Assembly (NCBI RefSeq): GCF_016920785.2
Contig: NW_024609881.1
Location: 47,772,710-47,836,709 of the forward strand
Source of the DNA: Ixodes scapularis
Lineage: Eukaryota; Arthropoda; Arachnida; Ixodida; Ixodidae
Length of the DNA stretch: 64,000 nt
Direction of reading: 5' to 3'
The stretch's first letter is position 1, and every line of letters starts with the position of its first letter. This document shows, one piece after another, positions 1 through 11,269 of this stretch. The translations under genes and the position numbers were made by a program. Below the pieces are notes generated by a model. It searched no databases, was not told the origin of the DNA, and worked only from the letters and a program-made list of their open reading frames with translations.

Positions 1-1392
1 GACGCGGCCTCTTGTGATGCCGACCGAACCTGTGAGGTCGATGTGTGCTTGGGTGCTGTCGGCGTGGCTCCTCGGCACAAGCACTCACCCACAAATGCAC
101 ACACACTTGGGCGTCCAAAGCAGCGCTTGGACCAGGGAGCCCAAACTCCTCTCGCGCTCAGCCTTCCGTCGCTACCGCAGTCCCGCCCAAACTTCGCGTT
201 GCGTTCACCCCCCGGCCAAGTCTTTGCGCATACTGCCTCGACTCGGCTCGGAACCAAGTTGCGGTCCTCACTTTCCAAATTCCAGAGGCAGACCCCACTC
301 TCCCTCGCCCCCCCAAAAAATTGTTTTTCTGCAGTTGCAACAACAAAATACATATAGAAAAAAACACACGTCACACTGGCAAGCCCTGCAGTGAACCTAC
401 CCCAGCTAATTATAAAGCATACCCCCACTCGCAGATCTGGAAGCTATTTCCAACATTCCGGGAAGCGAGGCGGCTCATCGCTACCAACTAACAACCTCAC
501 GAGAAACGTCTTCGGGACGAGGGGGGCCAGGGGGCCAGGGGGCCAGGGGGCCATAAAACAGAAAGCGGGCAAGGCCCAAACCCTCCCGCTCAACCAGCGA
601 GGGGGCCAGGGGGGTTATAAAAAAAAAAAAAGTGGACGGTGCCCGAACCCTGCCGCTCCACTCGCGGGGCAAGGGAGCGTCCGACGACCGGATGCGCTCC
701 TTCGCGAAAACTTTAAAAAAAGATTTAAAAAATAGTCAAATTCTGTGACAAACATCAAAGACAGTGCCCTCACCAGCTTGTACATCATGCGACCGATAAC
801 ACGCTGAAATGTGAGCCCAGCTGTTTTTCTGAAGAATGCATGGATTAACCCACAAGTCAACAACGCCAATAAGGCTTTTGTAACAACATGATGGCATTTT
901 TTGACGTCGAACCATAGCATATGGCGAAAGAATCTAGAAGCTTTACCTATCCTTTCCGATAACGCATTCACAAACTTGTGCGCGTCGACAGCGACGCTGT
1001 CTCGCCAGCAGAGCAAATCGTATGTGTTCGCCGTTGTAGCATGCACGCTGCCCTCATCGGTGTCGATGAACGTCCGCTACTCAGGGTATGTGGGGACTGT
1101 TGCGTACAAACATGAGCCAGAGCTTCCGGTTACTAAAATGGGTATTTTCGGAAACAATGCACAATTTAGAAACGGATCGCTCGTATGTATGCTCATTCGA
1201 AATTGGGAGCACCCTACTTCGGATTGAGTCGCCACATTTACTTTGCAGGCACGCCGCCACTTTTTCACTGTATATCATGTCTCAAAAATTACATTGAGTG
1301 CAAGCGAAGGCATGGGTTTGAGAGTGTGGTTTTGGAGAATGCGTTGTTTGCACGAGAACTCGTGCAGAGAAGATGCTTTAAAAAGCTTCGTG
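1..1392. other. Unassigned sequence before the first transposon
   Basis: I see no gene here that I can name. A C/G-rich stretch with four GGGGGCCA-type repeats lies near 521-555 and related text follows at 600-615. A minus-strand open frame of about 140 codons covers 615-1046, but its product matches no family I recognise, it has low-complexity ends and no splice or zinc-finger motifs stand out, so I do not call it a gene. An open frame on the plus strand at 901-1227 overlaps it. The stretch could be intronic, intergenic or decayed repeat. Confidence 0.4.
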
Positions 1393-1400
1393 CTTGCAGC

Positions 1401-3361
1401 TAGGGATGTCGCGAACCACCCTAGGTTCGATTTCGAAAGGTTTCGATATTTGCGAAGCGAACTAAGGTTCGATTTCAAAAAATTTCGATATTTTCGTACC
1501 GACCGAGGTTCGAATTCGAAAAATTCGCAACTTTTGACCACAGCGGAGTTTCGAATTCGAAAATTTCGAAGCTTTCACGGTTTCTCAAATTTCGAATTCG
1601 AATATTTCAAATATTTTTTTACTTCAGGTTCGATAAATTCGAAGATTTCGAAATTCTTTGGAAAAAAAAATTCGAAAACTTCGAACGCTTCGAATTTTTA
1701 TAGACATGAAGTTCGAACAATTCGAAGATTTCGAATTTCTTTTTGCATAAAGTTCGAAAAGTTTGAAGGTTTCGATTCTCTTTTACCGCTAAACTAAAAA
1801 AAAACTTTGAACATTTTGAATTTCTTTCTAATCCAAGTTTTCAAAGTTCGAAGTCCGATTTTCAAGTTTTTCCACAGTTTCAGTTTCAAATAACGTTTTC
1901 ACGACTCACTGGTTTTTACAAAATCAAGTTTAGAAAGTTAGGGTGTGATATCTAGGGGGGGGGGGTCTTTAACCTGCATCACGCAGTAGTGATTACACGA
2001 ACACACTGTTTTACGAGACTCATCCAGTTCGAAACGGCCAGGGGCGAGCAGGAGGTTGAGGCTCGGAAGAACCTTGAAGCGACCTGGCAAACTAGCTCGC
2101 CACCCCTTGCACGCTGGAAGTAATCCGATCCGGTGAAGTTTATAATTGTCCTGGAGGTTTATTTTCTGGGACGGAGGAATCGCCGCGCAAAAAGCATAAA
2201 AGCTGACACAACTCGAGGTCGAGGAGCGTTCTACCATACAAGTTGCGTTGGAAGAGGAAAAACGGGGGGAGGGAGGGTAGCGGGGGGGGGGGGGGGGGGG
2301 GGGGGGCTGGGGTTGGGGCTGGGTTTCAGCCTTTTTCGCCCCCTTGCAGGTATTTCGGACTGTTAAAGAAAACAATACGGGGAAAGAGGGCGTTCAGAAC
2401 TTCGAAACAAGTTTCTTTTACCAAAATGTGTACAGGCTAAAAGAAACACGTCCCAGGAACGTGAAGCTAAAAAAAAAAAAAGTTTTCTTTTAATGACGTG
2501 CTGAACTTAAACACTATTAGATATGTACTGTCTGTGGTGTTAATTTAAATGCGATACCTCAAACAACTTAGACGAAAATAAATATCAAGTTTAGGTCATA
2601 ATTGCAAGCAGATACATATTGGGACATTTCTTCGAAACTCACGTTGAATAACAATCATCACGTCTTAAGACGGCACTTACCTAGGCTATACATAGATCAT
2701 TCTTAAAAAAGTAAAAAAAAACATATATAGCTCCGGCTGCAGCGTGCTTCAAATCTGGCACAAATGATAATCGTCGAAAACCCGCCGTCCTTCCTCGCCC
2801 CTTCGGGGATTTATTTCTTTAAACCTAAGCATGCCAGAACATTGAAATAAACGGCATTGTCTTTCGTAAGGAACGCAGCACCGCGTGTAAAAGTTCGAGA
2901 AAAAAAAATTACGAATGTACCCCACTACTTGAAATCAAATGAAACCGTCCGCCGGTCTTTCGAAGTTCGACGAACGTCGAACTTTTACCCTAAAAGTTCG
3001 AAGTTCGTCGAACCTCTGACATTTCAGAATTCGAAAGTTCGAAACTTTTCGAATTCTCTTGATAAATAAGTCGAAAATTCGAAATTCATCGAATTTTTTG
3101 GTCAGTCAAGTTCGAAAGTTCGACAAGCATCGAACCTTGCAGCGCAATAAGTTCGAAAGTTCGAAAAAGATCGAATTTTTTAGCGTAATAAGTTCGACGG
3201 TTCGAAAAGCGTCGAAGTTCTTAGCTTAACAAGTTCGAAAATTCGACCTCCGTCGAATTTTACGATATAGACAATTCGAAAAATCGAAATCTTTCGAACC
3301 TTTCGAACCGCTTGATTCGATCATCGAAACTTCGATTCGAAAAAAGTTCGCGGCATCCCTA
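1401..3361. mobile_element. hAT-like nonautonomous DNA transposon with TTCGAA-rich ends
   Basis: The element opens with TAGGGATGTCGCGAAC and closes with the imperfect inverse GTTCGCGGCATCCCTA. It is flanked by a perfect 8-bp direct repeat, CTTGCAGC, at 1393-1400 and 3362-3369. An 8-bp duplication plus a TAGGG-type end fits the hAT superfamily. Both ends (about 1430-1900 and 2950-3350) are filled with degenerate TTCGAA-based repeats, a common form of subterminal transposase-binding array. The centre carries a poly-G run at 2282-2306 and no transposase. Open frames inside the arrays are by-products of the repeat. Confidence 0.88.
2282..2306. repeat. Poly-G homopolymer run
   Basis: There are twenty-five consecutive G residues inside the hAT-like element. 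The run is unstable and may be mis-sized in the assembly; on either strand it could form a G-quadruplex. Confidence 0.9.
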
Positions 3362-3514
3362 CTTGCAGCTGTGCCGGTACTAAAGGCGCCTTTGCAGTTT
3401 GTCTGCACTTCGGACGTCATAGTGGCATTTCAGTGCACTGATAATTGGCAGAGACACGCCTCGTTGCGAATGAGGTACCGATGTAGTATTTTGTGTTGAA
3501 GAGCAGGAAGGGTG

Positions 3515-4545
3515 GTGGTGGTAAAACATCTTTATTGAGCTTGCAGTACTAGTCTATGCTAGCAGACGCGGCCTCACGTCGTCCTCTCGCTGCCGCGAGG
3601 CAACTCGTTATGGGCCTGCCTCTTGAGCAGTGCTTGGATCTGCTGGACGGCCTGTAATTGTTGATTGTAGTCTTCAGCCATTACGGCCTTCTTGAACTCC
3701 GGTGGCAGTCTGGTCTCTTGATTGGCCTCCGTTGATCTCTTCGTGCAGTGCCAAGCGGTGTGATGTAGTGTTGCCCTTGCTGTCTTGCACAGCTTGCATT
3801 TGTCGTCTTGGTATAGTTCGGGCATGATGTGTTTCCCTATCGTTGGTGTGAGCATGAGTTCCATTTGGAGCTGTCTATAGGTCACCACCTCCTTCCTTGT
3901 GAAGTTGGGGTATGGTGCCGGTAGTTCTTGCCTGTCCAATCTGTAAATCCTTAGGAGTTTGCCATAGTCTCTGGTTTCGTATCGTGTTGGGACATAGTCG
4001 GCTCGGTCAAAGAGTGCGCGAGTCGTCTCATCCGCTAACACGTTGTCGGCTTCGTGTGCCGGGCACCAGACCAGGTTGATCTGGCGGTCGAGGTTGAGAA
4101 TTCTCAGGGCTTGGATGCTGATCCTTCTCTTCGCGTAGTTTTGTAGGGCCTGCATCGAATCGCTGAGGGTGGTAGTGGTTGTTTGGAGTATCATTGCCAA
4201 TGCTATGGCCACCTCCTCTGCTATTCGAACGTTCTTGGTCTTGACCCTTATAGAAAACAGCAGTCTTCCGTCCGTGGCTCCCGAGACCACTGCCACACAC
4301 TTATCGCCTTGCTTCGCCGCGTCCACGTAGACTGCTCCCTCGTTTTCTCCGTAGAGTCGGCAGAGCGCTTGTGCTCTTGCTTTTCTGCGTTCGTCGTTTT
4401 TTGGGTGCATATGCCTGGGGATGGGTCTGACGTTCAATTTCACTATCGCCCCTTTTGCGGTGTTTCCCTGTCTGTCGTTATATCCTTGCTTGTTCTCAGT
4501 GAAACTATCGTACCGCTGCACTCTTGTCTTTCCAGTAACTTTTAG
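3515..4545 (-). mobile_element. 5'-truncated I-clade-type LINE, 3' end
   Basis: A long open frame ends at 3574 and encodes the C-terminal part of a non-LTR retrotransposon polyprotein. After the stop codon comes a short 3' UTR with an AATAAA signal near 3530-3537 and a (CCA)n-like tail. Nothing of the reverse transcriptase or ORF1 is present upstream, so this is a standard 5'-truncated insertion. The tail type and the RNase H domain point to the I or a related clade; the exact clade is inference. Confidence 0.8.
3574..4521 (-). CDS. LINE RNase H domain plus C-terminal CCHC motif (partial polyprotein)
   Basis: This is the C-terminal fragment of a LINE ORF2 protein, 315 codons long in the open frame. 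Residues about 63-170 form an RNase H domain that would degrade the RNA strand of the RNA-DNA hybrid: the acidic residues sit in AVYVDAA, AEEVAIA, SDSMQAL and NVLADET, with a WCPAHEA segment before the last one. Near the C terminus a cysteine-histidine cluster, CKLC followed by HHTAWHC, fits the CCHC motif common after this domain. The first ATG is probably not the native start because the protein is cut at its N side. The frame has no stop, so the insertion may be fairly young. Confidence 0.82.
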   Translation of the reverse strand: MQRYDSFTENKQGYNDRQGNTAKGAIVKLNVRPIPRHMHPKNDERRKARAQALCRLYGENEGAVYVDAAKQGDKCVAVVSGATDGRLLFSIRVKTKNVRIAEEVAIALAMILQTTTTTLSDSMQALQNYAKRRISIQALRILNLDRQINLVWCPAHEADNVLADETTRALFDRADYVPTRYETRDYGKLLRIYRLDRQELPAPYPNFTRKEVVTYRQLQMELMLTPTIGKHIMPELYQDDKCKLCKTARATLHHTAWHCTKRSTEANQETRLPPEFKKAVMAEDYNQQLQAVQQIQALLKRQAHNELPRGSERTT

Positions 4546-4734
4546 GTGCTCTTCCAGTCACCAATCAAAGCCCTTTACGCTTTGGAGACTTCTGAGGACC
4601 ACTCAGCAGCCATGCGACATTACGCTCGATTACTCCAGTAAGCTTGCTAACTAAATGGAATGCGGAAACAATAGAGAGTCTCGGTTGTGTGTGTCTCACT
4701 TGGGCGTACACGTTACAGACCACTTGTTTAGTTT

Positions 4735-5345
4735 GTTATGACAACTTGGTCTTCGTCCTCGTGGCCCCAAAGCAGGTGGTCCTCGGTACCGTCAAGCCTG
4801 TTGGAAATCTTAATCTTTTGAAAACTCTTGTTGATGATGTCCCCGGGAATCATGTTCCATGCCTCCAAGACCCACTCGCAAAGCACTTCAATTGATGGCC
4901 TTTTGATTTTGCCCTCGGGTGTCGGTGCATAGTTGCCGGCTACTTTCCCCTCCAGTCCTTAAATGGCTTATTGAGCGAAACATTGAGAGGCTGCAGCGCC
5001 GAAGTCTGGTCACGCAGAATGACGGCGATGTCCGTGCGTAGCTCCTTCAATTTGTGGCAGACACTGTCCACGAGATGCCAACAAAAACTGTCCAGCACGA
5101 GGAGCGATGGGAGAAGGGTACCCAGCTGCAAGCCCCACACTGTCGTAACCCAGTCCACCATCAGGTCCGCCGACATCCACCCCTTCTTTTGCACATAAAT
5201 GTGAATGCCACCTGGGAACTTGCCCTTTGGAATCGTCTTTCTTTTGAAGATCACGTATGGTGGCAGCTTACGGGCATCCGCCATCACCGCTAGCATCATG
5301 GCACACCTTTGCTTCTCGGCTCCTGTTTTCCTGATGTGCTTGAAC
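4735..5345 (-). pseudogene. pogo/Tigger-type DDE transposase remnant
   Basis: The translated segment matches the catalytic core of Tigger-like (pogo, Tc1/mariner superfamily) transposases: ADARKLPPYVIFKRKT, then SLLVLDSFCWHLVDSV, then TSALQPLNVSLNKPF. The open core runs to about 4940 and coding similarity continues upstream to about 5340. Downstream, a stop codon and a frame change separate it from a C-terminal piece (reading EGKIKRPSIEVLCEW) that continues to about 4735. The last catalytic Asp expected in LQPLDVS is Asn here, and the N-terminal DNA-binding region is missing. It is an inactive copy. Confidence 0.8.
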
Positions 5346-8300
5346 TTCTGTCATTACTGTTCCTATATATTCCATTACCTCATGTCCTTCAAACTGATTA
5401 CCCTCAGGCATGACAATATACTTCTGCTCTGACTTTGTTTTATGACTTAATGAATTCAAGTTGTTCCAGAGTGCCACTATAGTGGCACGACGCAGGAGCC
5501 GCTCGTTGGTGTATATACTATCAATAGTTTTTATCACGGAGACCACTTCTGTAAAATCGCTTGTTTAATAAAATAAAACTGAAGTCTTTGCCAATTTTCC
5601 GCATTCTTTGTGTATTAGCATGACCACAAAATGTCTGCACAACAAGGTCTTATTTTGGAAAAGAACTACATGATCATGCAAAGCAGAACTCACAGCTATT
5701 TTGGCTGTTCTAGGTAGGGTTGTCGATTTCAATTAAGGGAGACGCAAGTCTTAGAATATAAAAAAAATCGCGAAAAATCCAATTTTTCAAAATTCACAAT
5801 TTTCTGGTCTATATAGTCCAGAGTATGTCCTCACAAAATATAAATACTCAAGTCGATCTCTAAATAGCAAAATAATGACAATTGGTAAGTGTTTACGGAC
5901 CCTACTTGAAGCCTAAACTCTAAAATTTGAACAAACTTTAAGCCGTCTGAGCTCCACAACGGCTCAAACGATTGCGGCCATCTTGGTCTTCTTCGAAAGC
6001 TGGTTCCCCGCACTTATTTTTCCTGCGCTCCAAAGCGGCGTACCCCGCAAGGCTGCGGCGTCATCAGTGTCGAATGGAAGGCCATCACCAGCGCTAGAAA
6101 GGCGCTGGTTGGGCAAAGCGCGTGCTCTCTCATTGGCCAAGACGCGTGCCTCCTCTCCTGGCTTCCCCAACACGGCTTTTTAAGTGGCTCTGCGGGCTCC
6201 TGCGTTGTCTGCTTTCGCTCGCTTCCCTGTTCTAGACGCACATTACATTCGCATTTCTCCACTTTCTATATCAATATTTTCTTTGTGCTTCCTAGTGTTT
6301 CGTATGTCCCCCCCCCATCTTCTTTGTATCGTTTCTGTAAATATTTTGATACCTCCTCTTTGTTTAGCTTCCCTTTTTTGTGTAGATTTGCCTTCCTGCC
6401 GTAGTTCTTTCTTTCATTCTGCGCGCTTCGAGTTTCGATGGATGGGGATGCCTGTTTGAAAGTTAACATGCAGAGACTAAACAGAAAGAGGAGTTGTGCC
6501 TGGAACAAAAAAACCTGTGCATCCACGGAAACCGTTGACTTGGTCGATGCCGCAAGCCGCCCTTCCGCTGGTGGACACAATTGGATCAAGTTCGTGTTCG
6601 ACAACTTCACCACTGCCTAGAAAAAAACAACTAAAAAAGCCCTCAGGGCTAACCAGTTGTTGCATATAGGGCTGCTTTCCCTACCCGTGTTTCTCCTTCA
6701 GTATTAAATGCAAACCAAAGGCATTCCACCCATCTAAAGCTTCAACATTGTTACTTATGCATACCCAAATTTCGAAACCTATTTTCCCTGCTTTTCTTTT
6801 TTTTTTTAGCATATTTTTTATGTTTGGCTTCTTGATTGACTTGCGCTCAACCGATTTTCATAAACTTAAAACTATTTTCTTTGGAATGAACTAGACTGCA
6901 AGCTAAAGCTATTTTTATTATATTTTTTGGTATATAAAACTGGCATTTCATTATTAGGCATTTTTATAGCCTCTAATATTGTCTTCGTTCACTTTAATTT
7001 TTTTACATGATTAAATCGTGCTAAAGAAATAAAAATGGCTTTAGCTTATATGGCATTTCTTTAGGAAACGATTGATACCTTCTTTTATTATAATTTTAAT
7101 AAGAAGGTTTTTTCTAAACCCATCTTAAAATTAGCTAATTAATAGTTTATTTTCTTGATAACTTTTGACAAAGAAGACATATATGAAATATGATTGCAGT
7201 TATGAAATCAGCATAGTAAACAGCATGCCTGTGCGAAAAATCACTGAGCTATACCAATAAATAAGAAATATTTTTTAAGAACCCACCTTCTTCCTTAAAT
7301 TTGCCCTGTTCTTGCAACTGGGAGTAGGGGAGACAAAGGAAGGGCTGTAATGCTTCAGCTGGATAGGCCTCTTAAACATCACAAACAAGGCGAAAACCAA
7401 AACAAAGATTGTCGTATGTACAGCAGTTACCCACTTACCCACTAAATTTAGTGAAATAATCAGATTGTTGTATTATACATGTATTCAGTTTTTTCCACTA
7501 AATTTAGCAGGAAAATGCTTCCTACTAAATTTTATGTAAGAAAAGTCGGAGAGAAACAATAAGTGAAAATGTAACTAGCATAAACTATTCCACCTCAGCT
7601 TTATCAGGGAGATAAAATATCCACTCATTTTTCAATAAACTGGTTACCCTCAATTCTTTTAAACGAAATATAACTTTTATAAAACTTGCAATATCAGATA
7701 TTTTGCAACAAGTGATTTGCTTACTTTAGCAAGCATGATGACATACAACGAGCAAGCAGTTTACTAACATGTCTATTGCGCAACCAGGACCATTGCACTC
7801 CTGAGCTGTGATGGCTGACATGTTTTATGCGGATCGATTTGAGCACATTGGCACATACCTCGATGTTGTTCATTTTTTTGGGAGCGATGGCTTGCCTTGC
7901 CTCCTTCGTGCCCGCCTTCTTTTCAAATCCCCGACTTGAAGCCTCCGGTAGGCTTCTCGTGCGGAGCTCCCTGTCTGTCCATGTTGTTTGGATGAGATTC
8001 TTGACGAGTGTCCCGTCTGTCGTGGACCGGACGATGTGCTGCCTTTTAGTCTTTGGGTGGTCATGGTGCCTCCAGCCTGTATAACAGAAATGGTTGCAAG
8101 TTATCCCTACAGATAGTTGAATATTCTGAAGGTAAACTTTAGGACCAAGCATGAAGTGAAGTGCTTCTTGCTGAAACTTTAAAGGGGATGGAGACCTCAC
8201 CTGGCATCGCACCTTGAGTTTTGGACGGAAACCAAATAAACAAAGGAAATAAATGAAAGATATGATGATATTGCAGTGAACCATGCAATGTTTGATTAGT

Positions 8301-8443
8301 TTTTCAGTGGATACAGCTCTGCATGATTCTGACATGATGGATAGTGCTGCACTCTGTACTACAAGGCAGCTGCATCACACCAAGCATGCCTCGGTACTTG
8401 ATTAGCCAAGGCTTTAGCCTGGAGAACAAGAGTTTGTCGTTTG
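5346..8443. other. Mostly AT-rich non-coding stretch
   Basis: No confident gene is visible. A GC-richer block at about 5945-6250 has CCAAT-type text (ATTGGCCAA near 6134) and a TTTTTAAG box near 6177, so it might be an old promoter or CpG-rich repeat, and a 60-codon frame follows at 6438-6620 without known similarity. From 6700 to 7700 the sequence is strongly AT-rich with short A and T runs. A possible exon lies at 7863-8079 and is listed separately. Confidence 0.4.
7863..8079 (-). CDS. Possible isolated exon, unknown product
   Basis: A minus-strand open segment is bounded by a TTATACAG acceptor on its 5' side and a strong GAG/GTATGT donor on its 3' side. In one open frame it reads a Lys/Arg/Thr-rich protein with the pieces RSTTDGTLVKNLIQTTW and KEARQAIAPKKMNNIE; a second frame is also nearly open. 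I do not recognise a domain. It lies just outside the nested transposon block, so it could be a host exon or part of an older repeat. Confidence 0.25.
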
Positions 8444-8452
8444 TTAAAGGGG

Positions 8453-8643
8453 AGTCAAACCTCCTTGCGGGGGGGTGGAGTCCTGGTCCGGATGATACTC
8501 GCCCGCCTTCGGGGAGTTGATGAAAAAACAACTAAAAGCTGTTTGATCTCACTGGACGCATTACAATGTTGGTTGGCTTTACAGTGGCCAGTGTGGCCAC
8601 GTTTGTTACAAAACAAAACAACAGGAACTCAACAGTGAGTTAA
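8453..8643 (-). repeat. 3' LTR of Gypsy element 1, distal piece
   Basis: It matches the first 190 bases of the intact LTR at 23305, beginning AGTCAAACCTCC and including ACAACTAAAAGCTGTTTGAT. It ends at the TTAA that the inner Kolobok used as its target; the LTR continues at 20310. Confidence 0.88.
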
Positions 8644-8991
8644 AGGGGTCGTGAAACGTTTTCCCGAAATTCAGAGCTGTATGTGTATTTGGAATCTTTG
8701 TCCTTTATTGCATAACCGAAGTCCAGTCGTTTGATCGTCCGGATTCATTTATTGGAACAAAAAAGATAATTTCAGTTTCTCGGGGAGCTTCTTTCTCAGT
8801 TCTACAAACACGTCATCATAAGTAACCAATAGGGAATTTTTGTTGTCTGCGCAAGATGGCGACGTAGACTGGACTGAATGGGCGCAGACAGAGCGTCAGA
8901 CATTGCCTCAACAGCGGCGCCATAATGACGTCATGCACGCAAGTCAACGGAGGAGATCTGACGTCTGATATTTCGCTCAGATAACTGTAAC

Positions 8992-9138
8992 ATGGCCGAC
9001 CTCCCCGAGCTCCAGCGTCGCCTCTTACAACGCAGTCGGCTCCTGGGTTTTGAGCCGTGGAGCGACAGCCGTTTTTTACCAGTGAAGTTCGACACATATC
9101 CGAATGCGTCTGCGCCTCTAATATTGCATGGCTCAAGG
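8992..9138 (+). CDS. Candidate second Kolobok gene, exon 1 (unknown)
   Basis: An ATG at 8992 in the left end opens a 49-codon frame starting MADLPELQRRLLQRSRLLGF and running to a GTACGT donor at 9139. The outer Kolobok copy keeps the aligned ATG near 24468 but has a stop after seven codons. It is read in the opposite direction to the transposase. Some Kolobok elements carry a second protein, but I cannot identify this one and it may be an untranslated end region. Confidence 0.25.
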
Positions 9139-9139
9139 G

Positions 9140-10970
9140 TACGTCATCAGCCGACGTGAACGTGACCCGCTGCTCTGGTGATCCGATACCCAGGAAGGAG
9201 GCCAGACGTGGCCTCGCTGTGCGGACCCAGACCTCGTACACGTGCGACTCGTCTCAGGAGCGCTGTTTCTCGGAGAGCTCGCATCTGTGCCGGCCATCTC
9301 AGGTCGCAATACACGAGGTTTCTATTTGAATGATGCTAGGCGAAACTTGAAGACTGCCATTCATGCGTTGGAGGCGGAGAGTCGGCAGGAAGGACCGTCA
9401 CAACAGGGATGCCACCGTATCGACTTTTCAACCGTAACAGCCGTAACAAAAGATAAGACATGTGCTTCAGAATTCTTCAAGTGGTCCACTTTTCTCAAAA
9501 ATTCCTAATGCAACAGCCTGCATGGTCTTCAACGAGGTTACCTACAACGAAAGTACGTATTGTCCTTTCATAAAGCAGCGTGGGTAAAGTTTCAGGTTCA
9601 AGGCAACACCTACAGATTCAAGAATACTAGTTCATCCCACCGTGACGTCATGTGATCAGTGCTGACAGGGGCACCCTTATTGGACAGGGAAGTGGTGATT
9701 TTTTGATGGAATTCATTTAGAGGTCGAAGTCTTTTCTATCACTGGTCAGTCAGACAGGATGTCAGGGAAGGACCGCGATCAATCCTTGATGGAACGTTTT
9801 TTAAATCCATTGAGGACTCTTCGTCCGGAACCACTACCTTCAGGGCGAAGTGCCAAGCCTGCGGGAAAGTAATTTCGGGACCAAAAAAAAAAAAACCAAA
9901 AAAACTTTCGCTTGAAACTTAAAACCTCGTCTCAGTTGGCGTCTTAAAAAATTTGGAAAATGTATTGCATTCTCAGTATTTATATTTCTACCCTCCCTAA
10001 AATGGATTCTTGTAGTTGAATTTCGAAAGACTTTGCCTATTTTTAAAATATATTTCCGATACGTATCATGATACATTTTTACAGATATATTTGAGACTTG
10101 AGTATCAGTATCTTAGCGACTATTTTCATCTATCCCAGTATTTGTATTTCCAAATACATTTTTTTAATATTCCTGCCCAAACCTGCAACGTAATGCAGCT
10201 GTCAAGTGACACTTTTAACGTTTAGGAATTAGGAATGGAATGGAACGATTCAGCCATTCCAGGAGTTGGAATGGGCCCAGTGTCCCCATTCCTAGGAGTT
10301 GAAAGGAATGGAATTATCGAAAACTCTTATTCCCCGGAATGGAATTGGAATGGAATGGGGGTGCCCATTCCGCAACACTGATGCCAACCGACCTCGAGAG
10401 CGTCTGCTGCCGCGAGGTTCCGGCAGCGACTCGGAAGCAGCCGTCGGATTGCCTTACGATGCACCCGCTCTTTTACACGCTGTGTTTGGATGAACACACG
10501 CTGTGTTTATTCAGATGCTCCAGGACCATGGCATACGTGTCGAGAACACGAGAAGTGAATCATTCATTGTGCTCAGAGTCATGTTTATTTGCCACTGAGA
10601 GCACAAACCATTTGCCTTAGCAGGAATCGGCAGAAAGGAGTCGTAACAATCCAAGTAGGTACACAGTTTTAATTTCTTACAAAGGTGAATAAAATGAAAT
10701 AAGAAATTGAACAAATTTTTAAGTTTAGTGTTTATGAGGAAATATCCTTTTATGTTACAAAAAAGCATTGCAAGCTTTGCTTATTATTTACACCATTATA
10801 CACTTCTTATTTTGACTAGTAAGACACCTAGAGCAGTTACCTGAACATAAATACCACAGTGAAAGTGACTGAAGATACATTTCTGGGCTTGCAGAAACCA
10901 GGCAAACAAAGTATTCGGTGATGAGCATCAATAAAATATTTTTCTCTAGATCCTGTATCCAGAAATTTCT
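9140..10970. other. Kolobok interior without confident coding sequence
   Basis: AT-rich text with no exon I can support. A block rich in GGAATGG and CCATTCC repeats at about 10228-10381 ends in a hAT-like tip (CAGTGTTGCGGAATGG on the minus strand), so a small MITE may be inserted there. The expected 3' exons of the transposase after 13114 are not found in this stretch and may be lost. Confidence 0.35.
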
Positions 10971-11269
10971 GCAGCATTGGAATGTAGCGGCTGTCGGCGT
11001 CGAGTGCCTTCCGCGCGTAGGGCCACCGAGCCTGCCAGACAGAGACCTAGACAGTTGACCAAAAATTAGTCCAGACTTGGCTTTCTTATTGCACCTCTCT
11101 GGAACCCCCAAAATCGGCCAAGGCGGACTCCAAGGTGAGAGGAGCAAGGCGTCGGGTTACGTCTCGCCGAGGAGAAGACCCTTCACAAGATATACGACCT
11201 CGGGATGCTGTACGGGATGCCGTACAAAGCACAATTCGTAGAAAACTGTGGAACTGCAACTTTTCCTTC

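Noticed and set aside
615..1046. 143-codon minus-strand frame with hydrophobic stretches
   Set aside because: No family similarity, one end is poly-Phe from an A run and there is no splice context.
1243..1797. 184-codon plus-strand frame rich in Phe, Arg, Glu and Lys
   Set aside because: It runs from flanking DNA through the 8-bp duplication into the TTCGAA array of the hAT-like element, so it is a chance frame of the repeat.
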